A DNA stretch of 47,713 nucleotides from Lentilactobacillus sp. Marseille-Q4993 (GCF_951230165.1 NZ_CATNVB010000017.1:1-47713), one strand, 5' to 3'; numbered from the stretch's first letter, positions 6,674 through 15,947 are shown. A program made the numbers and translations. The notes: generated by a model from the sequence alone, not told the origin.

Positions 6674-8008
6674 CTAAACGCCAACAACCTCTATGCTACT
6701 GGTCGCTGCTTTATTTATGTTTTTGTACAACTCGGCAATCGTCTTTTCGTAATCTTCGTTAGCAACCCCAATTACTAGTTTGATGTCAGCTCCTTCTTGA
6801 ACCACCATTTGAACCTTGATATTGCTCTTGTCCAAAAGCTCAAGAATTCGACCCGCCAATGCTGGGTGTTCGCTCAGGTTTGCGGAAACGGCAGCCACTA
6901 GCGCTACGTCTCGTTGAAGTTCAATTTCATCAACCTCGACCGCATCCTTGATAGCAGTCACGATGCTGTTCAGCTGACCCATCGATCCATCAAACTTCAC
7001 TAGCAGACTAAATGCATCAGTCCCTGATGGCAGGTAATTGTATTCAACCCCGAACTGAGCAACAACTTTTAGGGCCTCTTGAATGATATCCATCCGCCGA
7101 CTAAGTTGATGTTTCTTGATTGAAATAATTACGTAACCCTTCTTACCAGCAATTCCAGTCACCAATTGGTTTGAACTGCTGACTACTGAAGATGCAACCA
7201 GGGTGCCTCCCTCTTCGGGCGCGTTTGTATTGAGAACCGCAATCGGAATGTTCTTATCCCGAGAAGGTTGAATAGCTTCTTCTTGGAAAACGCTGATTCC
7301 CATGTATGACAGTTCCTGCAACTCTGCGTATGTTAGCTCATCAATTTTACGTGAATGATCAATGATGTTTGGATCAGCAACCTTGATTCCAGAAACATCA
7401 GTCCAGTTCTCGTATAGGTTTGCGTTTAATAGGTTTGCTAAGATTGAACCAGTAATATCGCTACCACCACGGGGCATCAAATGAACATTCCCCTGTTCGT
7501 CACGACCGTAGAAACCAGGAACCAAAATTCGCTCACCAACATGATAGTAGTTTGCTAATGCTTGATTTGAGGCAACCAAGTCAACTTCATTCCCATCGAA
7601 AATCATAAAATCTTGAGGATCAACAAACTTAAAGCCAAGATAATCGGCCATCATCATCCCCGTTAAGAATTCACCCCGAGACACGATGTAGTCATACGTC
7701 GCTCCGGGAATTTCATTACTAATTTTCTCAAGTTTTGATTCGATATTTACGCTAAGGCCAAGTTCTTCCTTGATTGCCAATAATCTGGCCTTTACTTGGG
7801 CAAATACTGGTTGAAAATCTTCGCCTGATTGTCTTAATTGGTAAACTCGAATCAGTAAATCAGTTACCTTCACGGTCTGGTCTTTCCACTTACCGGCGGC
7901 GCTCACAACAACTACTTGCCGCCGTTCATCCGCTTCAACGATTGCTTTTACTTTTTTAAACTGGCCAGCGTCCGCTACCGAACTACCGCCGAACTTTGCA
8001 ACTTTCAT
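6674..8008 (-). CDS. lysC: Aspartate kinase (aspartokinase III type)
   Basis: A 444-residue monofunctional aspartokinase that phosphorylates aspartate to start lysine, methionine and threonine synthesis. The kinase signature KFGGSS is at 5-10 and MPRGGSDITGS lies in the nucleotide-binding region. Two C-terminal ACT segments start around residue 300 (VISIKKHQL and VALVAAVSANLSEHPALAG), the usual feedback sites. Length matches the ThrA/YclM-like class rather than the alpha/beta LysC class. Its ATG overlaps the hom stop as ATGA, so it is translationally coupled to hom. Context points to threonine supply. Confidence 0.93.
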   Translation of the reverse strand: MKVAKFGGSSVADAGQFKKVKAIVEADERRQVVVVSAAGKWKDQTVKVTDLLIRVYQLRQSGEDFQPVFAQVKARLLAIKEELGLSVNIESKLEKISNEIPGATYDYIVSRGEFLTGMMMADYLGFKFVDPQDFMIFDGNEVDLVASNQALANYYHVGERILVPGFYGRDEQGNVHLMPRGGSDITGSILANLLNANLYENWTDVSGIKVADPNIIDHSRKIDELTYAELQELSYMGISVFQEEAIQPSRDKNIPIAVLNTNAPEEGGTLVASSVVSSSNQLVTGIAGKKGYVIISIKKHQLSRRMDIIQEALKVVAQFGVEYNYLPSGTDAFSLLVKFDGSMGQLNSIVTAIKDAVEVDEIELQRDVALVAAVSANLSEHPALAGRILELLDKSNIKVQMVVQEGADIKLVIGVANEDYEKTIAELYKNINKAATSSIEVVGV

Positions 8009-9186
8009 TTTATTAGTGCCCCCCCTCGGTCAGGCAAACTCGCCATAAATGCTAATTCATCTCGTTTAAGGACTTCTACCATCAAATCGTGCATCTTACC
8101 AACTGGAATATCATCTACCCGAAGGTAATCATCCTTCATTTCTTGGTGATAACCCTTGAAGATATCAGTGATATTAACCTCAGCTCTCACAATATAGTCG
8201 CTTCTAGTTAAGTTATCATCAAATTCTAGGCTACTACTGAAATCACGAGTTAGATGTTCCTTGTTTTGATAGATATCCAGAATATCTTGAATCACTGCGT
8301 TTGCTGTTGGAAACTGACCAGCTCCCTGGCCCATAAACTTCAGTGTTCCAATTGTATCGCCGTGCAGTGAGATCACATTATAGTTATCAGGAACGTTCGC
8401 TTCAATCTCCTCAGCTCTGCAAAGAGTTGGCTCAACCACGTAGTCAAACTTGCCATCCTTCTGGTTACTTTTTCCCATCAGCTTAACGGTAAGCCCCTTT
8501 TTACTGAAGTGCTTAATATCTTCCTCGGTGATGTTTCTAATTCCAAACACAGGTAACTTCTCATTTGGATAAACAAAGATGTCATAAGCAATGTCAGCAC
8601 TAATACATAGTTTGTTAGCAACATCTAATCCATCAATGTCAGCACTAGGATCCGCTTCGGCATAACCCAACTGCTGGGCGTTTAGAAGTACATCGCTAAA
8701 TGACCGTCCCGTCTTCTTCATCTGATCAAGGATGTAATTGCTGGTTCCGTTGAAGATTCCGGTAATCTTATCAACCTTATCAACGCGAAGAGCCCTTTCA
8801 AGCCCTTGAATCCAAGGAATTCCACCACCAACACTTGATTCGAAGTAAAACTTAACGCCATTTTCGGCAGCCACCCTTGAAAACTCATCCATATTACGGG
8901 CGATAACTGCCTTGTTAGCGGTAATTACATGCTTTTTATGCTTCAAGGCATCAATAATGTATTGCCGAGCTGGTTCAAGACCACCAATTACTTCAACCAC
9001 CACATCGATGTCATCATCGTTAAGGATCTCGTCAAAGTCATCCGTCATTTCTGGTAAAGCAGCCTTTTTGTTTTTCCGAATCAGAATTTTCTTAACTGAG
9101 AGGTTCGCGGGTTGGCGGACAGATTTCTTAATAATCTCGTAGACTCCTGTCCCAACGGTACCAAATCCTAATATAGCAATATTCAC
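8005..9186 (-). CDS. hom: Homoserine dehydrogenase
   Basis: A 393-residue NAD(P)-dependent enzyme reducing aspartate semialdehyde to homoserine. The Rossmann motif GFGTVG is near residues 7-12; later come VVEVIGG, the GGGIPWIQGLERAL region and GTSNYILDQM. GTG 9186 is the likely start: GGAGG precedes it by seven bases and the nucleotide-binding strand begins at once. The protein is about 40 residues shorter than Bacillus-type Hom, and the C-terminal ACT domain is short or degenerate. First gene of hom-lysC, divergent from thrC. Confidence 0.93.
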   Translation of the reverse strand: MNIAILGFGTVGTGVYEIIKKSVRQPANLSVKKILIRKNKKAALPEMTDDFDEILNDDDIDVVVEVIGGLEPARQYIIDALKHKKHVITANKAVIARNMDEFSRVAAENGVKFYFESSVGGGIPWIQGLERALRVDKVDKITGIFNGTSNYILDQMKKTGRSFSDVLLNAQQLGYAEADPSADIDGLDVANKLCISADIAYDIFVYPNEKLPVFGIRNITEEDIKHFSKKGLTVKLMGKSNQKDGKFDYVVEPTLCRAEEIEANVPDNYNVISLHGDTIGTLKFMGQGAGQFPTANAVIQDILDIYQNKEHLTRDFSSSLEFDDNLTRSDYIVRAEVNITDIFKGYHQEMKDDYLRVDDIPVGKMHDLMVEVLKRDELAFMASLPDRGGALIK

Positions 9187-9229
9187 AGCGACGACCTCCA
9201 ATTAATTTTTGTTCATTAATATTAAACAC

Positions 9230-9258
9230 TTGTTTTTTATTTGAATACAGATTATCAT
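9230..9258 (+). promoter_or_regulatory. Promoter of thrC-thrB
   Basis: TTGTTT (9230-9235) and TATCAT (9253-9258) with a 17-base spacer, in the divergent hom/thrC spacer. The hom promoter must lie in the same roughly 100 bases, so one operator could serve both operons. Confidence 0.5.
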
Positions 9259-9291
9259 AGTAGTTACAGAAAAGCAAGGAGTATATATGCG

Positions 9292-10776
9292 ATGAATAAT
9301 TTTTATACCAGTACTAGAGATAATTCAGTGAAACTCTCAGCTAAAGAAGCAATTAAAAAGGGATTTTCAGACGATAAGGGGCTATTTGTCCTTCCAAATA
9401 TTAATGAACTCAAGATCGATATGAGTAATCTTTCTTCATTAAGTTATCAGGATATTGCCAAACTCGTTTTGCATAAACTGCTCCCTGACTTTAGTGAGGA
9501 AGAAATTCAGGATAGCGTAAGTAACGCTTACGATGGTAGTTTTGATGACGACCGCATCACTCCGGTTGAACAATTACCTGGATTCAACGTCCTTGAATTA
9601 TTTCACGGACCAACCAGTGCCTTTAAGGATGTTGGTTTACAATTACTACCCCAATTAATGAAACATTCTTTGGATGAAAACAACCAAGTAATGATTTTAA
9701 CCGCTACTAGTGGTGACACTGGTAAGGCCGCCCTCGAAGGGTTTAAGGATCAACCCCACATGGGAATCGTTGTCTTCTATCCAGACGGTGGGGTTAGTGA
9801 AATCCAAGAACTTCAGATGAAGACCACCACTGGTAACAATACTAAGATAACCGCCATCAAAGGAAATTTTGATGACGCCCAAACCAACGTCAAGCAGCTG
9901 TTTAACGATGACAAACTCAAAGCGGAAATCGGTCCAAGCGTTTCCCTTTCGAGTGCTAACTCAATCAACATCGGTCGGCTGATTCCTCAAATTGTTTACT
10001 ACTTCGATTCATACAAGCAACTAGTCAATAAGGGGACAATCAACGTTGGTGACCAAGTGAATTTCACCGTGCCAACTGGAAATTTTGGCGATGTTTTAGC
10101 AGGTTACTATGCTAAGATGCTTGGCCTACCCGTGAAGAAGTTCGTTGTGGCAAGTAACGAAAACAACGTCCTAGCTAAATTCTTTAGCCACGGTGTTTAC
10201 GACCGTAATATGCCGTTCTTTAAAACAGTTGCCCCAAGTATGGACATTCAAATTTCAAGTAACTTTGAACGACTTCTCTACTATAAGAGTGGCGAAGATT
10301 CAAACTACGTTGCTAAATTAATGAACGAACTGGAAACCACTGGTAAATATCAAGTTTCCGATGAGGTTTTCAACCGAATCAAGGAAGATTTCTTCTTCGG
10401 TTACTCAACTGATGAGGATATTGAAAACTCAATCAAAAACGTGTTTGCTCAAGACCACTACCTAATGGATCCCCATACGGCTGCCGGTTATAAAGTGATG
10501 AAGGACTACCAACAAATCGACTCGGAAACACCAATGATTTTACTTAGCACCGCCAGTCCCTATAAGTTTATCGATGCTGTTAAACAGGCCGTACTGCCAG
10601 AAGCTACCGGAAGTACCCTCGAGATAATGAAGGCGATCCATGCCAAAACAGGAGCCAACATCCCAGCCAATGTGTTGGCAACCTGGGAGTTGCCTGTTCT
10701 TCATAACGATGTAATTACAAAGGAGCAAATGGAAGACTACGTTAATCAAAAGGTAAGGGAGGTATTCCATGATTAA
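9292..10776 (+). CDS. thrC: Threonine synthase
   Basis: A 494-residue PLP-dependent enzyme converting O-phosphohomoserine to threonine. The PLP lysine is Lys112 in HGPTSAFKDVG, and the phosphate-binding region includes LTATSGDTGKAA. Length and N-terminal module match the long (yeast/E. coli-like) ThrC class. ATG 9292 has AAGGAG ten bases upstream; an ATG at 9287 is out of frame and ends at once (ATGCGATGA). The stop overlaps thrB by 8 bases. Forms the threonine branch with the divergent hom-lysC. Confidence 0.93.
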   Translation: MNNFYTSTRDNSVKLSAKEAIKKGFSDDKGLFVLPNINELKIDMSNLSSLSYQDIAKLVLHKLLPDFSEEEIQDSVSNAYDGSFDDDRITPVEQLPGFNVLELFHGPTSAFKDVGLQLLPQLMKHSLDENNQVMILTATSGDTGKAALEGFKDQPHMGIVVFYPDGGVSEIQELQMKTTTGNNTKITAIKGNFDDAQTNVKQLFNDDKLKAEIGPSVSLSSANSINIGRLIPQIVYYFDSYKQLVNKGTINVGDQVNFTVPTGNFGDVLAGYYAKMLGLPVKKFVVASNENNVLAKFFSHGVYDRNMPFFKTVAPSMDIQISSNFERLLYYKSGEDSNYVAKLMNELETTGKYQVSDEVFNRIKEDFFFGYSTDEDIENSIKNVFAQDHYLMDPHTAAGYKVMKDYQQIDSETPMILLSTASPYKFIDAVKQAVLPEATGSTLEIMKAIHAKTGANIPANVLATWELPVLHNDVITKEQMEDYVNQKVREVFHD

Positions 10777-11674
10777 AATTAAAGTACCTGCTACTAGCGC
10801 CAACATATCCGTCGGTTTTGATTGCTTGGGTGTTGCAGTTGCGTATTACTCAACGTTTGAATTCGATAAGTCGGCAACTAAGTTAGAAATCAGTGGTTGT
10901 GATCCTAAGTATCAGACAGCCGATAATCTGGTTTACCAAGCCTTTGAGCGTGGTTGCCAGTATCTTGAACAACCAGTTCCAAACGTTAGCATTAAAATTG
11001 ATAGCGATGTTCCGGTTGCTCGTGGACTGGGAAGTTCAGCAGTTTGTATTGTCGCCGGACTAAGAGCAGCTAGTGCTTGGTTTAACGATGGCATCAGTGA
11101 AGCTGACTTGTTGATGCTGGCCACTGAAATGGAAGGCCATCCTGACAATGTGGTCCCTGCGATATTGGGTGGCTTACAGATGTCCTTTTTGGATAACGAT
11201 GAGGTTCCCCAAGTCGTTAGTTACCAAATAAGTGATAAACTAAAATTCATCGCAATCATCCCTGACTATCCAGTCAGCACTGACGATGCCCGCGAAGCAC
11301 TGCCAAAACAACTAAGTTATTCAGACGCCGTTAACCAAGTAAGTCACTTTGGGCTACTGATTCGCGCACTGGAAACTGGAAACCTTAGCCAGATAAAAAT
11401 TGCGTTTAATGACAAAATGCACGAACCTTACAGATCAAAGTTGATCCCAGACTATGACTCTGTTAGCAATTCTGTAAACGAAAATTCGGGAGCCTTTTAT
11501 ATCAGTGGTAGTGGTTCAACCATGATGGCGATTGCAGATAATAACGATCAAGTTACCGCAATCACCACGGCCCTCCAAGAAAAACACCCAGAATGGCGCA
11601 TCAATGAAGTAGCTATTGATAATACTGGGGTGGTTAGTGAGGTAATCGACAATGGAAAAGTACTTTATCGTTGA
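10769..11674 (+). CDS. thrB: Homoserine kinase
   Basis: A 301-residue GHMP kinase phosphorylating homoserine to feed ThrC. It has the N-terminal VPATSANISVGFDCLG motif, the ATP-binding PVARGLGSSA motif at residues 82-91, and the C-terminal GAFYISGSGSTMMAI motif. Translationally coupled to thrC (8-base overlap) and overlapping the next gene by 23 bases, so three genes form one unit. Confidence 0.95.
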   Translation: MIKIKVPATSANISVGFDCLGVAVAYYSTFEFDKSATKLEISGCDPKYQTADNLVYQAFERGCQYLEQPVPNVSIKIDSDVPVARGLGSSAVCIVAGLRAASAWFNDGISEADLLMLATEMEGHPDNVVPAILGGLQMSFLDNDEVPQVVSYQISDKLKFIAIIPDYPVSTDDAREALPKQLSYSDAVNQVSHFGLLIRALETGNLSQIKIAFNDKMHEPYRSKLIPDYDSVSNSVNENSGAFYISGSGSTMMAIADNNDQVTAITTALQEKHPEWRINEVAIDNTGVVSEVIDNGKVLYR

Positions 11675-12086
11675 TAGTTCAATTCTGCCAGACTCATTTG
11701 AAAAGGTAATTCAAGCAAGGCAGCTAATTGAGAGTGGTAAGTATAAAAAGGTTAGCGATGCAGTAAAACAAGTTGGTATCAGCCGGGGTACTTTTTATAA
11801 GTATAAGGATCTCGTCTTCCTACCTGAGGAGAACATGATGGACCGTAAGGCCGTTATCTCCCTTCTCCTTGAAAACGAACGGGGCGTCCTTTCCAAGGTT
11901 TTGATGACGATTTCAGACTGTGATGCCAGCGTCCTGACAATCAACCAAAATATTCCCATTCATAATGTAGCCAGCTTAGTTTTGTCATTAGATATTAGCC
12001 ACATTCAAGCGACCATTGATGAATTAACAAGCCATATCAAGGAGATTCCGGGTGCAAGCAACGTTGCCCTAATTTCAATTGAATAG
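11652..12086 (+). CDS. ACT-domain protein of the UPF0735 (PheB) family
   Basis: A 144-residue protein with an N-terminal HTH-like segment (KKVSDAVKQVGISRGTFYKYK, about 34-56) and a C-terminal ACT domain (ISLLLENERGVLSKVLMTIS through NVALISIE). ACT domains bind amino acids. The combination, and overlap with thrB by 23 bases, suggests a threonine-responsive regulator of the surrounding genes. That role is inference; the family is known mainly from Bacillus PheB next to pheA. Ends at a strong bidirectional terminator. Confidence 0.85.
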   Translation: MEKYFIVDSSILPDSFEKVIQARQLIESGKYKKVSDAVKQVGISRGTFYKYKDLVFLPEENMMDRKAVISLLLENERGVLSKVLMTISDCDASVLTINQNIPIHNVASLVLSLDISHIQATIDELTSHIKEIPGASNVALISIE

Positions 12087-12090
12087 CTAC

Positions 12091-12136
12091 AAAAAACCGG
12101 TAAGGAGTTCAAAGATGAATTCCTTACCGGTCTTTT
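12091..12136. terminator. Bidirectional terminator between the thr operon and the DUF536 gene
   Basis: 15-bp arms ACCGGTAAGGAGTTC (12096-12110) and GAATTCCTTACCGGT (12117-12131), with an A run on the left and T-rich DNA on the right. Confidence 0.9.
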
Positions 12137-12156
12137 ATATTATTAATAAGTCAAAT

Positions 12157-12705
12157 TTAGTTCCAGAATTGCCACCAGTGCTTTTTATCCTCACTGTCGG
12201 CTTGGTAGGCAGAATTGTTATCTGCCCGACCTGGTCTGTAATCGCTAGGGATATTGTCTTCCTTAGTTTCAATTGCCTTTGGTTGTGGTTGCTTATTTTC
12301 CAATTGCTTTAACTTGTTTTGGACATCAAGTTGTAACCGTTGAGATTGATCAAGTAATTGGTGCAATTCTGCAATTTGTTTGTCCTTTTGCTTGATCTGC
12401 TTTGCTTGTTCTTCAAGTTGTTCGGCTAACAACTTAGTTTCTTCTGCTGGCGCAGGTACGTTTGAACTAGCACTTGAATTACTTTTCTTAGCTGCTGAAC
12501 TCTTAGGTGCAGTTTGCGTCTTTTCTTCAGTAGCCTTGCTATTTTCAAATTGATCCTTTAAAACTTTAACGCCATCATCGGTAATTAAAATTTTGTTTCC
12601 GTTTTTTTCAGTATATGTATCCCGAAATTCGTCATCCATGTGTTTGCGAATTGCGGTTTTTGAAACGTCAAGTTCCTCTGCTAATTCTTTGATTGTTAAA
12701 CTCAT
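12157..12705 (-). CDS. DUF536 / RocS-like HTH coiled-coil protein
   Basis: A 182-residue protein with an N-terminal winged HTH (MSLTIKELAEELDVSKTAIRKHMD), a Ser/Ala-rich linker, a coiled coil (LLAEQLEEQAKQIKQKDKQI and on, about 95-150) and an aromatic C-terminus HWWQFWN. This is the architecture of DUF536 proteins; pneumococcal RocS, of similar size, links chromosome segregation to the membrane through a C-terminal amphipathic helix. Some plasmid replication accessory proteins share it. ATG 12705 begins the HTH and follows GAGGGGCG; the longer frame is unlikely. Nucleoid-membrane tethering is an inference. Confidence 0.75.
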   Translation of the reverse strand: MSLTIKELAEELDVSKTAIRKHMDDEFRDTYTEKNGNKILITDDGVKVLKDQFENSKATEEKTQTAPKSSAAKKSNSSASSNVPAPAEETKLLAEQLEEQAKQIKQKDKQIAELHQLLDQSQRLQLDVQNKLKQLENKQPQPKAIETKEDNIPSDYRPGRADNNSAYQADSEDKKHWWQFWN

Positions 12706-12769
12706 TGTTTTCGCCCCTCGAAGATAACTTTCTATTTTTTTCGTCCTTTTCATTATACGAACTAACAAT

Positions 12770-12783
12770 GGAAACGGCAAACC
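12770..12783 (+). repeat. AACCGCAAACC-type intergenic element, copy D
   Basis: GGAAACGGCAAACC, one substitution from the core of copy C, between the DUF536 gene and the permease promoter. Confidence 0.45.
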
Positions 12784-12839
12784 TTTTTCGAAATTTATGG
12801 TAAACTACTTTCCTTCATTAAAATTTCATTAGAAATTCA

Positions 12840-12869
12840 TTGACAATTTAATGAAAAATGATGTAAACT
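12840..12869 (+). promoter_or_regulatory. Promoter of the APC permease gene
   Basis: TTGACA (12840-12845) and TAAACT (12864-12869) with an 18-base spacer. The roughly 110-base leader holds a short GCCC/GGGC pairing near 12906-12922 and no recognisable riboswitch. Confidence 0.65.
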
Positions 12870-12981
12870 ACTAAAAATGTCTAATTTTAATAGACTATCC
12901 TGCTCGCCCGTTTCTTTTGGGCCTAAATATTGGTAACCTAGTTAAGTTATCAGTTTTTAAAAATATGATTGGAGTGTTTAT

Positions 12982-14415
12982 ATGAGCAAGTTAACTGAAC
13001 GAATGTTTAGAAAGGAAGACCCCGCCGTCTATGAGGATAAGGATTCTCATTTGATTCGAAGCCTGACAACAAAAGACTTCCTAGCATTAGGAGTTGGAAC
13101 GATCGTTTCCACTTCAATCTTTACCCTTCCCGGAGTGGTTGCCGCTCAACACGCTGGTCCTGCCGTTGCTCTCTCATTTGTGGTTGCCGGTATCGTTGCT
13201 GCGTTGGTTGCGTTCGCTTATGCTGAAATGTCCGCTGCTATGCCATTCGCCGGTTCAGCTTATTCTTGGATCCACGTGGTTTTCGGAGAATTCTGGGGCT
13301 GGATCGCCGGTTGGGCCCTTCTTGCCGAATACTTCATTGCCGTGGCCTTTGTTGCTTCAGGACTTTCAGCCAATCTCCAGGGACTAATTAGTCCGATTGG
13401 TTTAAAACTGCCAGCTTACCTTTCTTCCGCATCAACGGGAACAAACGGTGGAATGATTGACCTAATTGCAATCATTGCTGGAATTTTAGTTGCTATCTTG
13501 CTATCACGTGGAGCATCATCAACCGCCAGAGTTGAAAACACACTGGTTGTCCTTAAAGTTATTGCTATTTTAGTATTTATCGTTGTTGGCTTAACAGCGA
13601 TCCACGTTCAAAATTACGTACCATTTATTCCAGACTACAAGGTAAACGCAGCTGGCTCTGCATTTGGTGGTTGGCAAGGAATCTACGCCGGGGTTTCCGA
13701 AATTTTCCTTGCATATATTGGATTTGATTCCATTGCAGCTAACTCGGCTGAGGCAAAGAACCCACAAAAAACAATGCCTCGTGGAATCTTAGGCTCATTA
13801 CTAATTGCCGTTACATTGTTTATCGCCGTAGCGTTGGTACTAGTTGGAATGTTCCACTACTCCAAATACGCAAACAACGCTGAACCTGTTGGTTGGGCAC
13901 TTCGTCAAAGTGGTCACGGAACCATTGCCGCCGTCGTTCAAGGAATTGCGGTCGTTGGTATGTTTACCGCCCTCATCGGAATGATGCTCGCTGGTTCGCG
14001 ATTGCTATACTCGTTTGGTCGTGATGGTTTGCTTCCAAAATGGTTAGGAAAACTATCCCATAACTTACCAAACCGTGCACTAATTGTTCTTACAATTATT
14101 GGAATTACCTTGGGAGCTGTCTTCCCATTCGCATTCTTGGCTCAACTGATTTCAGCCGGTACTTTGATTGCCTTCATGTTCGTTTCTCTCGGCGTTTACG
14201 CATTGCGTCCTCGTGAAGGAAAGGACATCCAGATTCCTGCCTTTAGAATGCCACTATACCCAGTTCTGCCAGCCCTTGGTTTCATTGGCTCGCTAATCGT
14301 GTTTTGGGGATTGGATATTCAAGCAAAAACATACGCATTAGGTTGGTTTGTTCTTGGAACCATCGTTTACTTCATCTACGGCTACAGCCATTCAAACGCT
14401 GGTAGAGAAGAGTAG
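12982..14415 (+). CDS. APC-family amino-acid permease (CAT/YfnA-like)
   Basis: A 477-residue membrane transporter with about twelve hydrophobic segments. The N-terminus has LIRSLTTKDFLALGVGTIVSTSIFTLPG, the consensus of the cationic amino-acid transporter subfamily (helix 1 G-x-G-T). AEMSAAMPFAGSAYSWI and the FIGFDSIAANSAEAKNPQKTMPRGI loop are also typical. Substrate unknown. It stands directly before the isoleucine 2-epimerase gene, separated by a hairpin, so a link to branched-chain or D-amino acids is possible but unproven. Bacillus YfnA has several amino acids as substrates. Confidence 0.88.
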   Translation: MSKLTERMFRKEDPAVYEDKDSHLIRSLTTKDFLALGVGTIVSTSIFTLPGVVAAQHAGPAVALSFVVAGIVAALVAFAYAEMSAAMPFAGSAYSWIHVVFGEFWGWIAGWALLAEYFIAVAFVASGLSANLQGLISPIGLKLPAYLSSASTGTNGGMIDLIAIIAGILVAILLSRGASSTARVENTLVVLKVIAILVFIVVGLTAIHVQNYVPFIPDYKVNAAGSAFGGWQGIYAGVSEIFLAYIGFDSIAANSAEAKNPQKTMPRGILGSLLIAVTLFIAVALVLVGMFHYSKYANNAEPVGWALRQSGHGTIAAVVQGIAVVGMFTALIGMMLAGSRLLYSFGRDGLLPKWLGKLSHNLPNRALIVLTIIGITLGAVFPFAFLAQLISAGTLIAFMFVSLGVYALRPREGKDIQIPAFRMPLYPVLPALGFIGSLIVFWGLDIQAKTYALGWFVLGTIVYFIYGYSHSNAGREE

Positions 14416-14436
14416 TTAAATATCGTTTTATACCGC

Positions 14437-14474
14437 AGGGAGTGAACTAGGAAATAATGGTTCACTCCCTTTGT
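14437..14474 (+). terminator. Hairpin between the permease and epimerase genes
   Basis: Arms AGGGAGTGAAC (14437-14447) and GTTCACTCCCT (14460-14470). The T tract is only TTGTG, so termination may be partial and the epimerase may be reached by read-through. Confidence 0.7.
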
Positions 14475-14508
14475 GCAATTTAAGACCCACAAATTAAGGA
14501 GTGATTTT

Positions 14509-15861
14509 ATGAATGACCTATCAAAAGCTTCAGCTCTTATTGACCGCGAAAACCAGTACTTCGCAGATTGTGGCCGAATCGACTACTTCGACCTTGTTAT
14601 TGATCATGCTCATGACGCAACTCTTGTTGATGTTGATGGCAATGAATATTTAGACTTACTTGCAAGTGCTTCAGCAATCAACGTCGGCCACACCCAGGAG
14701 AAAGTGGTTAACGCAATTACCGAGCAGGCAAAGAAGTTAATTCATTACACTCCGGCATACTTTCACCATACCCCAGGGATCGAGCTAGCAGAACGATTAG
14801 CCAAAATTGCCCCCGGAGATAGCCCAAAGCGAGTTAGTTTTGGATTATCAGGCTCTGATGCTAATGATGCCATTATCAAGTTCTCGCGGGCTTATACTGG
14901 CCGCCAATACATCGTCTCATTCATGGGCTCATATCACGGATCAACTTACGGGTCCATGAGTTTATCTGGTACCAGTCTTAACATGACTCGCAAGATGGGG
15001 CCAATGTTACCAGGTGTCGTCCACGTTCCCTATCCTGACCTATACCGGCGACTTCCAGGTGAAACGGAACACGACGTTGCAATTCGCTATTTCAATTCGT
15101 TCAAAGCACCGTTTGAATCTTTCTTACCTGCAGATGAAACTGCCTGCGTTTTGATTGAACCAATTCAGGGTGACGGTGGCATCGTCAAAGCACCGGAGGA
15201 ATTCATGCAGTTGGTTTATAAATTCTGTCACGATAACGGAATTCTCTTTGCGGTTGATGAGGTTAACCAGGGGCTTGGTCGTACTGGAAAAATGTGGGGC
15301 ATCGAACAATACGACAATATCGAACCTGACTTAATGTCAGTTGGTAAATCAATCGCATCTGGGATGCCACTAAGTGCAGTTGTCGGTAAGAAGGAAATTA
15401 TGGAAAGTCTTGATGCTCCAGCTCATGTTTTCACTACTGCCGCTAACCCAGTTTGCGTTGCAGCATCCTTAGCAACCCTAGACTTACTTGACGAGAATGA
15501 TTTGGTAACCAAATCGGCAACTGATGGCAAGTTCGCGAAAGCTCAGTTTGAAGCTCTTCAAAAAAAGCACCCCATGATTGGTGATATTAGAATGTGGGGT
15601 CTTAATGGCGGAATTGAAATTGTTAAGGATCCTGAAACCAAGGAGGCTGATTCCGAAGCCGCTACTAAGTTGATTTATTACGCCTTCCAACATGGAGTCG
15701 TTATGATCACCCTCTGTGGCAATATTCTTCGTTTCCAGCCACCTTTGGTAATCACCAGAGATGAACTCACAAAAGCCTTCAAAGTACTCGACGATGGTAT
15801 GACAGCCGTTGAAAACGGAACTGCCAAACTCCCCCAAACTGACGGTGAAATTGGCTGGTAA
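14509..15861 (+). CDS. Isoleucine 2-epimerase (class III aminotransferase fold)
   Basis: A 450-residue fold type I PLP enzyme, usually annotated as 4-aminobutyrate aminotransferase. Lys280 in DLMSVGKSIASGMPLSA is the PLP lysine; Asp250 in LFAVDEVNQGLGRTG binds the pyridine nitrogen. The N-terminus, LIDRENQYFADCGRIDYF, VDVDGNEYLDLLASASAINV and the IGW C-terminus match, as I recall it, the Lactobacillus buchneri isoleucine 2-epimerase, where the lysine is also residue 280. That enzyme interconverts L-isoleucine and D-allo-isoleucine and acts on other branched-chain amino acids. ATG 14509 follows AAGGAG. Identification is by memory of sequence, so aminotransferase activity stays an alternative. 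Confidence 0.85.
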   Translation: MNDLSKASALIDRENQYFADCGRIDYFDLVIDHAHDATLVDVDGNEYLDLLASASAINVGHTQEKVVNAITEQAKKLIHYTPAYFHHTPGIELAERLAKIAPGDSPKRVSFGLSGSDANDAIIKFSRAYTGRQYIVSFMGSYHGSTYGSMSLSGTSLNMTRKMGPMLPGVVHVPYPDLYRRLPGETEHDVAIRYFNSFKAPFESFLPADETACVLIEPIQGDGGIVKAPEEFMQLVYKFCHDNGILFAVDEVNQGLGRTGKMWGIEQYDNIEPDLMSVGKSIASGMPLSAVVGKKEIMESLDAPAHVFTTAANPVCVAASLATLDLLDENDLVTKSATDGKFAKAQFEALQKKHPMIGDIRMWGLNGGIEIVKDPETKEADSEAATKLIYYAFQHGVVMITLCGNILRFQPPLVITRDELTKAFKVLDDGMTAVENGTAKLPQTDGEIGW

Positions 15862-15878
15862 TTAAATAAATCTAAAGT

Positions 15879-15916
15879 AAAACTCCCATTTTTTTGAAAT
15901 AAAGTGGGAGTTTTTA
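15879..15916 (+). terminator. Terminator of the epimerase gene
   Basis: AAAACTCCCA (15879-15888) pairs with TGGGAGTTTT (15905-15914), ending in T residues. Confidence 0.88.
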
Positions 15917-15947
15917 ATATACTTGAAGTTAAAGAAAGGATGATTTT

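Noticed and set aside
9287-9295. ATGCGATGA mini-ORF overlapping the thrC start
   Set aside because: Two codons only; its ribosome binding site spacing is poorer than for ATG 9292. Could matter for initiation but nothing supports it.
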